Shown here piece after piece: positions 1 to 7,146 of a stretch of 9,635 nt of DNA. How positions within the stretch are numbered: position 1 is the stretch's first letter; each line of letters starts with the position of its first letter. This DNA is from Omnitrophica WOR_2 bacterium RIFCSPHIGHO2_01_FULL_52_10. GTDB lineage: Bacteria > Omnitrophota > Gorgyraeia > Zapsychrales > Zapsychraceae. Both the position numbers and the translations under genes were made by a program. The notes beneath the pieces are model-generated. The model made no database searches, had not been told where the DNA came from, and saw only the letters and a program-made list of their open reading frames with translations. The stretch lies in the NCBI GenBank assembly GCA_001805565.1, contig MHGM01000081.1, positions 1-9,635 on the forward strand, written 5' to 3'.

Positions 1-2923
1 CATGGGTGCCGACAGTGGCTTGACTACGGTTGAGATTGACGGTAACGGTGTCGCTTGCAGGCGCGGTGCCGGAGGAAAGAGAAAGCGCAAGCGCGGCAGA
101 AGATTCAGAAGCGCTCCAGTTGAGCGTGCCGCCGCCGGAGTTGCTCACGATGAATGATCCGCTATTCTGGGCCGAATCAAGATCAATGGCGGCGGCGCTC
201 AAGGAAAGCACAGGGGATTGCGCGCCTCCTTCAGTGGTAAGCCGCACGTCATCCAACCATACGGTCGTACCGCTTGCCCCCATATTGAACACCAACTGTC
301 CGTTGCTGGTGCTGATGCCCGGGGTAAAGGTGTACGAATAGAAGGTCCAAGAAGTCCCCACGACCGGCTCCTGCCAGAGGTTGAGATTGATCCAGGTGCC
401 TTCCTCATGCGCGTTCACAATGATCGTGCGCTGGGCAGCCGCCTTTGCCCAGAAGCTGACAGTATATTCCTGCGGAGAAAACGACAGATTCTGCCGCACA
501 TGCACCATCCAGTAGATGTCGGGAGCGGTGATGTCCACTCTCAATCCTTGAGATCCCTCGACGAATTCGCCGCCATTCATGGTGACGGTTGCAGTTCCCC
601 TGTTCGGCCAGTTCTGGAATATCCACGGGTTGAAACCGGACTCGAAACCGCCGTTCGGCAATAGGTTGGTGACCTGGGGCTCAGGCACTTCCGAATATAC
701 CAAGAGTGTGCGGGATCCGCCGTTGCTCGTCACCGTGAGTGTATCCACGTACGAGCCGAGCGTGCGTCCATCGCGGTCAAGTATAACCTGTTCGGTGTAG
801 TTCCCTGCTCCCTGAATGGGTAGCGGTGCTACACTTGCATGACTGCTCGCGCACGCCCAGCTCAAGCCCGGCCCTCCCATGTTGCTGATGTGGAACGTAC
901 GCATCGTATCCACACTCCCGAAATGCAGCGCGGTGGAATCAACTGAGAGCACAGGTGGGAATGGGCCCAAATAGTAAATATAAGCAGAATCAATGCATAC
1001 CGGCCATCCGTCAGAAAGATTCCCACCTGCCGCGAGGACGATTTGATCAGTACCGAGGTTTGACTTATTCCACACCTTGCTGAAATGCGTCCAGATATTT
1101 TCGGACGGGAGCTGGTCCCAGATACCCCCATCACCATTATTGGTGATCGTGCATGCCAGGTACTGATTGAGGGTATTGCTATAGGCGCGTTTCGCTCTCA
1201 CTTCGAATTTATAGATCCCAGTGGCAGAAAATGTAATGGGCTTGGAGTAAGCATACGCGGTGCCGTTCGGAAATCCCAGACCGCCTTCCGGGTGCGGGTT
1301 TGTACCATTTCGGGTAGGAAAGTGATTCCAGTCAACGGCTTGCAACCTCACTGGGAAACCGGTCGGCTCGGGAAGGGTACTTTCCGTGATGGTATTGGAA
1401 GGTCCTGACTCCAGTCCATTCTGCTCGGCGGTCACGAAGAACTGGTATGAGGTATTCTCCGAGAGGCCGTAGATGATTGCCGACAGTCCCCCAGTGGACG
1501 AATTTTGCAGGAATACACCGTCCTTGTACACCCTGAAGCGCGTGTTCCAGAGACTGCCGTTGTAGTTCCACGCTATCGTCATGTCCGTCGTCGTCCGGTC
1601 AACCAGATGCAACCCGTACGGATTCTGCAATCCCGTACCCTGGAGCTGGAAGTTCACCGTCATGTCGCTGGTGACCGTGAACTGTTGGGTTACATCCTGG
1701 TAGCCCAAGAGCTTGGCGGTGTAGGTGAACGTCTCCCCTTCCAGGAGTGCGGTTGTGTAAGTGGTAACAGCCACTTTCGTTCCTTCGGAATAGAGATCGG
1801 CGCCTGAAGGAGACGAGGTGAAGGTAACCTGATGCGTAGCGATGAGTTGTCCCGTAACCGTGTATGGATACATTTGCACTGATTGCGTATCCCAAACAAG
1901 GTAGCCCTCGCCGAAATTTTGCCGGCTGCCGTTTCCATAAGGAAACTCTTCTCCCGTAGGCGCTCCCAATTTCATCTGGTTGTACTTCAGCCATCCCCAG
2001 AATCCTTCCTTGAGGAGATGGGCGGCGGTGCCTGCGAAGTTCAGGGCGAGAGCCGTCTGCCCGTCAGTACCATACCGGGGTGCATTGTCCTTCTTGTAAT
2101 CCTGGAGCCAGACGCCGTTCCATTGGTGAATAAATCCTGTACCGCCATTATCGAACGATACACCCAGCATCCCATTCTCGGCACCAAAGCGGTCAAGGAC
2201 GGCTTGAGAAGTACCGCTATCATGCCATCCATCGCTATAAAAACCAACGGGCACGATCATACGTTCCCGTAGGAAGCGCATTGGATGGTAAGTATACTCC
2301 TCGACCGCATGATCAGTATCGGCCTCATTCACTTGGCGATATGGGGGGAAAACTGCAGGCCAATACGGCGATACGAATTCCTGACCGCCTATCTGGCTGT
2401 CACGGTCAACCTGAAAATGAAGATGTGCTGCGGTTGAATTTCCGTGATTGGGATCATTGGGATCTCCTCCACTCAAGCCAATCTGCTGTCCCATAAAGAC
2501 AAACGCATCCACCTGCGCATTTCGCTGCCGAAGGTGAGCATAGACAGAATATACCGGCTCTGTGGCTCCTGGAATGTTCGTGTGCCTGATGACCACGAGT
2601 CCTCCCCAGGTAGCATGGTCTTCCGAACGAATAACTGTACCATCAGCTATTGCCACCACTGATGTGCCGCTCGGACAGGGAATATCCACGCCTGGATGAC
2701 TGCCATTCCCTTCGCCCCCAACTGGGGGAGGACCGAGGTAGTTGTCACGATACAGCGTGGAATATCCGTATGTGCCAGTGCCAGCCACACCAGAATACGT
2801 ACCGTCGTAGTCTCTTACATTAACTGGTTTTACAACTCCGTTGTAAAACTGTGCGACCAAGGTCAGTGGTGATAACATCAATGTCAGCACCAACCAGACA
2901 AAAAATAACGCCACCTTTTTCAT
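1..2923 (-). CDS. Secreted multidomain M23 metallopeptidase (C-terminus beyond window)
   Basis: The frame is open for 974 codons and runs off the left edge. The start is the ATG at 2923, with AGAAGGAG six bases upstream. Residues 1-24 are a signal peptide (MKKVALFF…LVAQ). An M23/LytM endopeptidase domain spans about 55-190, with Zn ligands H76 and D80 (HPGVD) and H169 of H167-L-H169; H130 (YAHL) and H167 are the usual catalytic histidines, so the enzyme should be active. About 215-350 includes an LGFP-like segment (KLGAPTGEEF…QNFGEGYLVWD), a wall-binding repeat type. Next come PEGA-like (364-430), fibronectin III-like (434-515), an unassigned beta-rich region (524-653), BACON-like (656-748), CBM4/9-like (753-900) and a second BACON-like domain (from 902). 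Inferred role: exported peptidoglycan hydrolase held at the envelope by wall- and sugar-binding modules. M23 assignment is firm; names of the accessory domains are by eye. Confidence 0.9.
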   Translation of the reverse strand, partial: MKKVALFFVWLVLTLMLSPLTLVAQFYNGVVKPVNVRDYDGTYSGVAGTGTYGYSTLYRDNYLGPPPVGGEGNGSHPGVDIPCPSGTSVVAIADGTVIRSEDHATWGGLVVIRHTNIPGATEPVYSVYAHLRQRNAQVDAFVFMGQQIGLSGGDPNDPNHGNSTAAHLHFQVDRDSQIGGQEFVSPYWPAVFPPYRQVNEADTDHAVEEYTYHPMRFLRERMIVPVGFYSDGWHDSGTSQAVLDRFGAENGMLGVSFDNGGTGFIHQWNGVWLQDYKKDNAPRYGTDGQTALALNFAGTAAHLLKEGFWGWLKYNQMKLGAPTGEEFPYGNGSRQNFGEGYLVWDTQSVQMYPYTVTGQLIATHQVTFTSSPSGADLYSEGTKVAVTTYTTALLEGETFTYTAKLLGYQDVTQQFTVTSDMTVNFQLQGTGLQNPYGLHLVDRTTTDMTIAWNYNGSLWNTRFRVYKDGVFLQNSSTGGLSAIIYGLSENTSYQFFVTAEQNGLESGPSNTITESTLPEPTGFPVRLQAVDWNHFPTRNGTNPHPEGGLGFPNGTAYAYSKPITFSATGIYKFEVRAKRAYSNTLNQYLACTITNNGDGGIWDQLPSENIWTHFSKVWNKSNLGTDQIVLAAGGNLSDGWPVCIDSAYIYYLGPFPPVLSVDSTALHFGSVDTMRTFHISNMGGPGLSWACASSHASVAPLPIQGAGNYTEQVILDRDGRTLGSYVDTLTVTSNGGSRTLLVYSEVPEPQVTNLLPNGGFESGFNPWIFQNWPNRGTATVTMNGGEFVEGSQGLRVDITAPDIYWMVHVRQNLSFSPQEYTVSFWAKAAAQRTIIVNAHEEGTWINLNLWQEPVVGTSWTFYSYTFTPGISTSNGQLVFNMGASGTTVWLDDVRLTTEGGAQSPVLSLSAAAIDLDSAQNSGSFIVSNSGGGTLNWSASESSAALALSLSSGTAPASDTVTVNLNRSQATVGTH
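224..667 (-). repeat. CBM4/9-like module, copy A (in M23 protein)
   Basis: Codons 753-900 of the M23 gene encode a jelly-roll-like carbohydrate-binding module starting NLLPNGGFESG and ending in TTVWLDDVRLT, the usual edges of the CBM4/9 family. A gap-free hand alignment with copy B (5389-5832) gives about 113 of 148 identical residues. Identity is also visible in DNA, including a 19-base exact match (279-297 with 5444-5462). The rest of the two host proteins does not align, so this is a domain-level duplication. Confidence 0.85.
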
Positions 2924-2929
2924 GGCATT

Positions 2930-2937
2930 CTCCTTCT
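2930..2937 (-). promoter_or_regulatory. Shine-Dalgarno of the M23 gene
   Basis: The minus strand reads AGAAGGAG, then six bases, then the ATG at 2923. It is the clearest conventional ribosome-binding site in the window and fixes the start of the M23 protein directly ahead of its signal peptide. Confidence 0.75.
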
Positions 2938-2974
2938 GTTATGGTTCAACAACTTCAGTGAATTATTACTGCTA

Positions 2975-3011
2975 CTACAACAAAACTTTCATCTTTGATG
3001 ATCACCTCCTT
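2975..3011 (-). promoter_or_regulatory. Perfect 12-nt anti-16S site with 5-codon mini-ORF
   Basis: The minus strand at 3011-3000 reads AAGGAGGTGATC, the full complement of the 16S rRNA 3' tail (GATCACCTCCTT). Seven bases later is ATG (2992), opening a frame of five codons (MKVLL) ending in TAG at 2975. A GTG inside the site would open a 16-codon alternative (MIIKDESF…). The M23 start lies about 50 nt further on with its own ribosome-binding site. This may be a leader peptide, a ribosome standby site or a relic of a lost gene. The sequence match is certain; the function is not. Confidence 0.4.
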
Positions 3012-3030
3012 CGTGTAAATTGTGAATGAT

Positions 3031-4245
3031 CTATATTTGTTTTATTGTATTGAGGGTTTGAAAAAAAATTTCATCTGAGATTTCTGAACCTCGCTTCAAT
3101 ACTGAAAAGCCACGGAATGTATTTTGACCAGATAAGTTAATAAGAGCGCCAAGGTTTCTTTTACCTGGATTGAGTGTGGGGCCAGAAGCACTATCTCTTT
3201 CTTCTATGAAGCTATCCTCATCCACTATAAGAATTTTTCCTATAAATGTTTCCAAAGTTTGAATAGGTTCAATCGGCCTCAGCTCGTCTTGAATGAAACG
3301 GAAATAATACTGTCCATCTCTTTCTTCATAACCTTGAGAATCACTAAAAGAACCCTCGCGGGGAGCGAGATAAGTTGGACCGATACCGCTAAAGGTGATA
3401 ACGTTATTCGATTCTGAGAAAAACGTAATGATAAATCTTTTTCCTTCTTCCCCTCTCTCATTCACCTCCTCATTGTTTTTGAAATAAGTCTGCACTTCCA
3501 GATAGGAGGGGTATTGGAATTCTATACCTAATTCTTCATTCCGATATGTTTTCCAATCGCCTATGTTATCATCCGAATACGTGAAAAACGAATCAGTCAT
3601 TGCCTGGAGACTAGCTTGGTTGGTATCTGACGGATTGTCGACAGAAAAAAGCATACCTGCATAGTCTCTTTCTCCTGTTTCTCGTATCCCTGAAAGCAGT
3701 AAAACATATACAGCTTCTGTATACTCACCAGCGGGGATATTGTTATCGTATCCAGTTATGGTTTTTATTCTGAATACCTTATATCCTTCAGTACCTAATG
3801 AGTTACTGTACTTCTCAACCTTGGTATTTTTACAACTGACAGTACCTCTCGCGCCATCAGCGTTGCAAAACAAATCCACATTGAGGAGGCTGTTTTGAGC
3901 GTCAGGAGATACTATATCCGGTCCCAGTGGTTCAACCCTGAGGCTTATTTTTTCTATCGATAAGCAGGGAACATATGGCGGAGGAACCCGAGGACACTCA
4001 TACAACGTTTCTGTGTCTGGATAACTAAACCCATACCGTAAATCATTGTTAATGTATTGTTTGAAGCCTTCTTTCGGAGAAGGAATATCATTATCAGGCT
4101 TTACGCTATCATAAGAAGTTGTGTTTGAGATCTGAAACTGTGGAGATGGTGTATGAGCAGATTTCCGCATAACCAACACCGCCCCACCCGTGATGACGGC
4201 AAGGACGATGACGATGTAATACCAATGCGTTTTGAGCCAAGACAT
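3031..4245 (-). CDS. Membrane-anchored extracellular protein of unknown function
   Basis: This 404-residue protein has a short basic N-terminus and one hydrophobic helix at about 8-26 (WYYIVIVLAVITGGAVLVM), then a long soluble part, so it is probably anchored with its C-terminal bulk outside. No signal-peptidase II lipobox is seen. Two similar openings, 'NNDLRYGFSYP' (near 67) and 'RNEELGIEFQYP' (near 236), suggest two copies of one beta-rich domain, of the kind often seen in CPR hypothetical proteins. Three or four cysteines in the first half (CPRVPPPYVPC; FCNAD; SCKN) could form disulfides. It starts 12 bases after the stop of the upstream 707-codon gene with no clear ribosome site, suggesting co-transcription and coupling. 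Composition is notably AT-rich (a sampled 60-base line is about 35% GC, against over 60% in a line of the neighbouring gene), hinting at a different history. Function unknown. Confidence 0.85.
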   Translation of the reverse strand: MSWLKTHWYYIVIVLAVITGGAVLVMRKSAHTPSPQFQISNTTSYDSVKPDNDIPSPKEGFKQYINNDLRYGFSYPDTETLYECPRVPPPYVPCLSIEKISLRVEPLGPDIVSPDAQNSLLNVDLFCNADGARGTVSCKNTKVEKYSNSLGTEGYKVFRIKTITGYDNNIPAGEYTEAVYVLLLSGIRETGERDYAGMLFSVDNPSDTNQASLQAMTDSFFTYSDDNIGDWKTYRNEELGIEFQYPSYLEVQTYFKNNEEVNERGEEGKRFIITFFSESNNVITFSGIGPTYLAPREGSFSDSQGYEERDGQYYFRFIQDELRPIEPIQTLETFIGKILIVDEDSFIEERDSASGPTLNPGKRNLGALINLSGQNTFRGFSVLKRGSEISDEIFFQTLNTIKQI

Positions 4246-4257
4246 ACTAAGTCAAGG

Positions 4258-6381
4258 TTAAATCGCCTGCGCCGTGGAGGTGGTGGACGGAAGCCCTTGC
4301 ACGCGGCGGCCGTTGGTCCATTCGGCGGTGTTGGTGGCGGTTGACGTATTGTATTGGATGGTATGGGAGAAGTCTGTCCAGATGAAGTCGTCCTGATCAC
4401 CCGCGTCAATGCCTGCCGCGGACTGCATGACCGGAGACGGGAAGGCCATATCGCCCGCAAGCACGGTGGTGATACCGTTGAAGGGAGAAGAATTAGGGCT
4501 GAATCCCGCAACCGTGCCTTTGAGGGTGTAGGTGCGCGTGGCGCCAGCCGGTACTTCCCGGAATTCTCCGCCATTCCCTGTTCCATTTCCGTCGGTGTCA
4601 AACAAGAATTCGAGAACGCTGGCGCTGGATCCTGCAGCTACTGCGTCATTCGTTGCCACAGGAGCGGTTGAGTAACTGCTGTCCCAGAGCTCAAATCCAC
4701 TCACGTTCACGGTCGTGGGAAACACGCCGAAGGTCAGCTTGTAGAGCCCGATGGGGCCTTTGGGGTTAGCAGAGACGGTGAAACGGAAGAGGTCGTAGAC
4801 GCCGTTGCCGGAGAGCGGAACGGTTACGCGCGGGTTTAGCACGTCAGCAATGGGTACGGAACGGTAGACGGTAAACTCATTGAAATTGGGCGTACCAACG
4901 ACGACTGGCCTCAATCCTGTCTCTGAACCTGTCACGGTAACATCATCTGTTGAGCGTATATCCAACTTGAACCCTTCGCCGGAATATCCTTTTGAATTGT
5001 TGCTACGGTCAATATTGGCGGTATCAACTTTGAGGGTGAGGAGAAGGAAAGCGTTCACGGGAACCAAGAACGGGTCGGCGCTCATATCGAAGACAACCTG
5101 CATCGGCCCATCCACGTCAGACGAGACAGGCGTGATACCTACCGACTTGATACCGTCGCTAAGCCACAGCTTGTCGAGCTGGTCCGGGCCTCCGCCATTG
5201 ACGGGGTTCATCCTTACCGAGAGTCTCTCAAGCCTTACCGCTTCGTCTTGCGCCATGAGTCCCAGCACGCCCACCGTAAGCCCGTCCGCATTCGCGGGGA
5301 GCATCCCTGCAACTGGCGTTGTCGCGTATGCAGAGACAGACAGTATCCCCGGCGATACAGGAGGAGGGGGTGGCGGAGGAGGAGGTTGCGAGCCCAAGGC
5401 AGTCAATGTCACGCCGTCCAGCCATACTGTCTCCGAGCTTGTACCCATATTGAACACCAACTGGCCGTTGTTCGTACTCATGCCGGGAGTAAAGCGGTAG
5501 GTGTAGAATGTCCAGCCAGTCGCGATAACCGGCTCCTGCCACAAGCCGAGGTTGGTCCACGTGCCTTCCTCGTGGGCGTTTATGATAATGGTGCGCTGGG
5601 ACGCGGCCTTCGCCCAGAAGCTTAAGGTGTATTCACGGGGAGAAAAGGATAACTCCTGCCGAACCTGCACCATCCAGTACACGTCAGGGTTGGTGATATC
5701 CACGCGCAAGCCACTGTCCCCTTCCTTAAATTCCCCTGCGCTGCCAGTTACGGTCGCGGTGCCGCGGTCAGGCCAGTTCTGGAAAATCCATGGATCGAGC
5801 CCTGACTCGAACCCTCCGTTGACGAGCAGGTTATCCGAAGCAGAAGGGGACGGAGGAGTTTGGGCGAATACCACTCTCACTTCCTCTGATTCCACGATCT
5901 GCTGGTTATCGTGGAAGCGTCCGCGGAAAAACGAGCGTGAAGAAAGGGAAAGGGGCACACGTGAATATGCGCGAGCTTGGAGCGTCATCCCGTCGTCAGG
6001 GAATGACTGGTGTGGAATCATAAACGATACCGTGCCGTGCGACGACGACACGCGCTCCGTGGCGATCGAGGATCCGTTCATGAACAGCTCAATTGTTTCA
6101 ATTTCATCTTCCACTGCCTGCTGGCTCCTCCCGAAGCGGTACGTTCCCCAGGCTCCTGAATACTCAACTTCAACGGTCAGGTTTTGGCCTGACGGGATCT
6201 CGGCGCCGTTCTGCGGCACGCGGATGGCAACCCATGCGTCCTCTGTCCAGTGCACGCGCTGCAATAACAAGGGCGAGAGCGCGGCGGCCGCGGCAGGCGC
6301 GGGCATAAGCATGACTGCCGCGATCATTAAGGGAATAAGGCGCGTTAGAGGCGCCAGACGGGAATGAGCGAGTTGAAACAT
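4258..6381 (-). CDS. Secreted surface protein with CBM4/9-like module
   Basis: This 707-residue protein starts at the ATG at 6381 and has no obvious Shine-Dalgarno. Residues 1-34 form a signal peptide (basic start, hydrophobic core, AAAA cleavage region). About 42-172 is beta-rich and Ig-like, resembling domains that present 'VRVPQNGAEIPSGQ'-type motifs. Residues 184-331 are a CBM4/9-like module nearly duplicated in the M23 protein. Nine prolines (333-341) form a stiff linker. The C-terminal half (about 345-707) is beta-rich with no catalytic motif seen. It ends DDFIWTDFS…EWTNGRRVQGLPS, a tail I associate with CPR cell-surface proteins. It probably acts outside the cell as an adhesin or glycan-binding structural protein. 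The next gene begins 12 bases after its stop. Confidence 0.88.
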   Translation of the reverse strand: MFQLAHSRLAPLTRLIPLMIAAVMLMPAPAAAAALSPLLLQRVHWTEDAWVAIRVPQNGAEIPSGQNLTVEVEYSGAWGTYRFGRSQQAVEDEIETIELFMNGSSIATERVSSSHGTVSFMIPHQSFPDDGMTLQARAYSRVPLSLSSRSFFRGRFHDNQQIVESEEVRVVFAQTPPSPSASDNLLVNGGFESGLDPWIFQNWPDRGTATVTGSAGEFKEGDSGLRVDITNPDVYWMVQVRQELSFSPREYTLSFWAKAASQRTIIINAHEEGTWTNLGLWQEPVIATGWTFYTYRFTPGMSTNNGQLVFNMGTSSETVWLDGVTLTALGSQPPPPPPPPPVSPGILSVSAYATTPVAGMLPANADGLTVGVLGLMAQDEAVRLERLSVRMNPVNGGGPDQLDKLWLSDGIKSVGITPVSSDVDGPMQVVFDMSADPFLVPVNAFLLLTLKVDTANIDRSNNSKGYSGEGFKLDIRSTDDVTVTGSETGLRPVVVGTPNFNEFTVYRSVPIADVLNPRVTVPLSGNGVYDLFRFTVSANPKGPIGLYKLTFGVFPTTVNVSGFELWDSSYSTAPVATNDAVAAGSSASVLEFLFDTDGNGTGNGGEFREVPAGATRTYTLKGTVAGFSPNSSPFNGITTVLAGDMAFPSPVMQSAAGIDAGDQDDFIWTDFSHTIQYNTSTATNTAEWTNGRRVQGLPSTTSTAQAI
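5389..5832 (-). repeat. CBM4/9-like module, copy B (in 707-residue protein)
   Basis: Codons 184-331 of the 707-residue protein run from NLLVNGGFESG to ETVWLDGVTLT. This is the partner of copy A at 224-667, about three quarters identical in protein with no gaps. The N-terminal core (WIFQNWP, RGTATVT, GLRVDIT) and the middle (SFWAKAA, NAHEEGTW, LWQEPV) are nearly unchanged. Differences cluster at the loop EF(V/K)EG and at the last 15 residues. Confidence 0.85.
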
Positions 6382-6405
6382 AAGCGAACGAGAAATGATG
6401 TAATA

Positions 6406-6431
6406 AGTATATCACTCTCCCACATTTCCAA
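6406..6431 (-). promoter_or_regulatory. Possible promoter of the 707-residue protein gene
   Basis: The minus strand carries TATACT (6411-6406), five of six matches to the -10 consensus, 24 bases before the ATG at 6381. The only -35-like hexamer nearby is TTGGAA (6431-6426), four of six, but the spacing is 14 bases, shorter than usual. An inverted repeat, TTTCCA/TGGAAA (6425-6430 and 6444-6449), overlaps the -35 region and could be an operator. Weak evidence. Confidence 0.25.
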
Positions 6432-6446
6432 GGTATGCACAAGTGG

Positions 6447-6483
6447 AAAAATGCGATGACGCCTGGTTTAATGAGGTGACATC
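6447..6483 (-). terminator. Weak terminator-like hairpin after the collagen-like gene
   Basis: Two bases past the TAA of the collagen-like gene, the minus strand can pair GATGTCACC with GGCGTCATC (7 of 9 pairs) around an 11-base loop, followed shortly by ATTTTT (6452-6447). The stem has two mismatches and is separated from the T-run by GC, so termination may be partial. It would separate the collagen-like gene from the downstream surface-protein genes. Confidence 0.3.
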
Positions 6484-6485
6484 CT

Positions 6486-7094
6486 TTATTCCCCAATCAC
6501 CCAAATCCGCACCTTCACCGCCTCGAAGATGTTGGTGATATTGCCGTTCGCGATAATTTGGATGTTGTTGGGTTCCACATCCTCCCACCAGATCTTGTCG
6601 TCCCCGGTCTGATGCGACGTATACGTGCCGTTGCTGGCGGGTCTGCGGTAGGTCAAGTAAATGAAGTAATTCGCCGGGTCACCGCCGACGCTGTGCGGCA
6701 CGTCAATGACCGCTCCCTGGGGAGGAATGAATATCCAATCGCTCTCAAACTTCGGCGCGGGGAATATGAGCGGTCCTGGTTCTCCTTGCACGCCCTGCTC
6801 CCCTTGGGGACCTTCAGGACCTATGGGTCCTTGCTCTCCTGAATCACCCTTGTCGCCTTTCCCGCCTTGCGGCCCCTGCGAGCCGGGAGGGCCTTGAAGG
6901 GGAGGCTGGTTCTCAAGGGCTACGATGCGGTCGCGCAGTTCGCAGATGGCGCCGACGAGGCCGCCCTGCTTCTTCGGCTTGCAGAGAAGGTCGAGGATAT
7001 TGGGCTGCGCACCCATTGCCGGAAGTGCAGCTATGAGGAAAAACGCAATCATGACCCCGCCTGTGATTGATGAAATGACATGCCGTTTTGTCAT
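6486..7094 (-). CDS. Secreted collagen-like protein
   Basis: This 202-residue protein starts at the ATG at 7094 with AAGGAA five bases upstream. Residues 1-29 form a signal peptide (TKRH…FFLIAALPAMGA). A short amphipathic segment (about 46-63, LVGAICELRDRIVALENQ) looks like a coiled-coil trimerisation seed; C38 and C51 could cross-link chains. Residues 68-109 are 14 uninterrupted Gly-X-Y triplets rich in charged and polar positions (GDKGDS, GEQ, GEP), typical of bacterial collagens stabilised without hydroxyproline. The C-terminal domain (110-202) begins FPAPKFESDWIFIPP and has a beta-sandwich pattern with 'VPHSVGG' and a closing 'VKVRIWVIGE'. It may be a trimeric receptor- or sugar-binding head, but I cannot name its family. 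Probably a surface stalk with a binding head, working with the neighbouring secreted proteins. Confidence 0.9.
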   Translation of the reverse strand: MTKRHVISSITGGVMIAFFLIAALPAMGAQPNILDLLCKPKKQGGLVGAICELRDRIVALENQPPLQGPPGSQGPQGGKGDKGDSGEQGPIGPEGPQGEQGVQGEPGPLIFPAPKFESDWIFIPPQGAVIDVPHSVGGDPANYFIYLTYRRPASNGTYTSHQTGDDKIWWEDVEPNNIQIIANGNITNIFEAVKVRIWVIGE

Positions 7095-7146
7095 AAATGT
7101 TCCTTTCTTTCCCTACCCCTCCGGTACGGATGATGGATAAGCTTTT

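Noticed and set aside
218..664. Plus-strand and other-frame ORFs across 1-2900 as separate small genes.
   Set aside because: A single minus-strand frame runs unbroken from 2923 to the left edge with recognisable domains throughout, so the small frames are incidental.
4880..5500. Long plus-strand frames antisense to the surface-protein gene, also near 5552-6367.
   Set aside because: They are shadows of the minus-strand gene: low-complexity Ser/Pro/Arg-rich translations with no domains, while the minus strand gives a signal peptide and a coherent multidomain protein.
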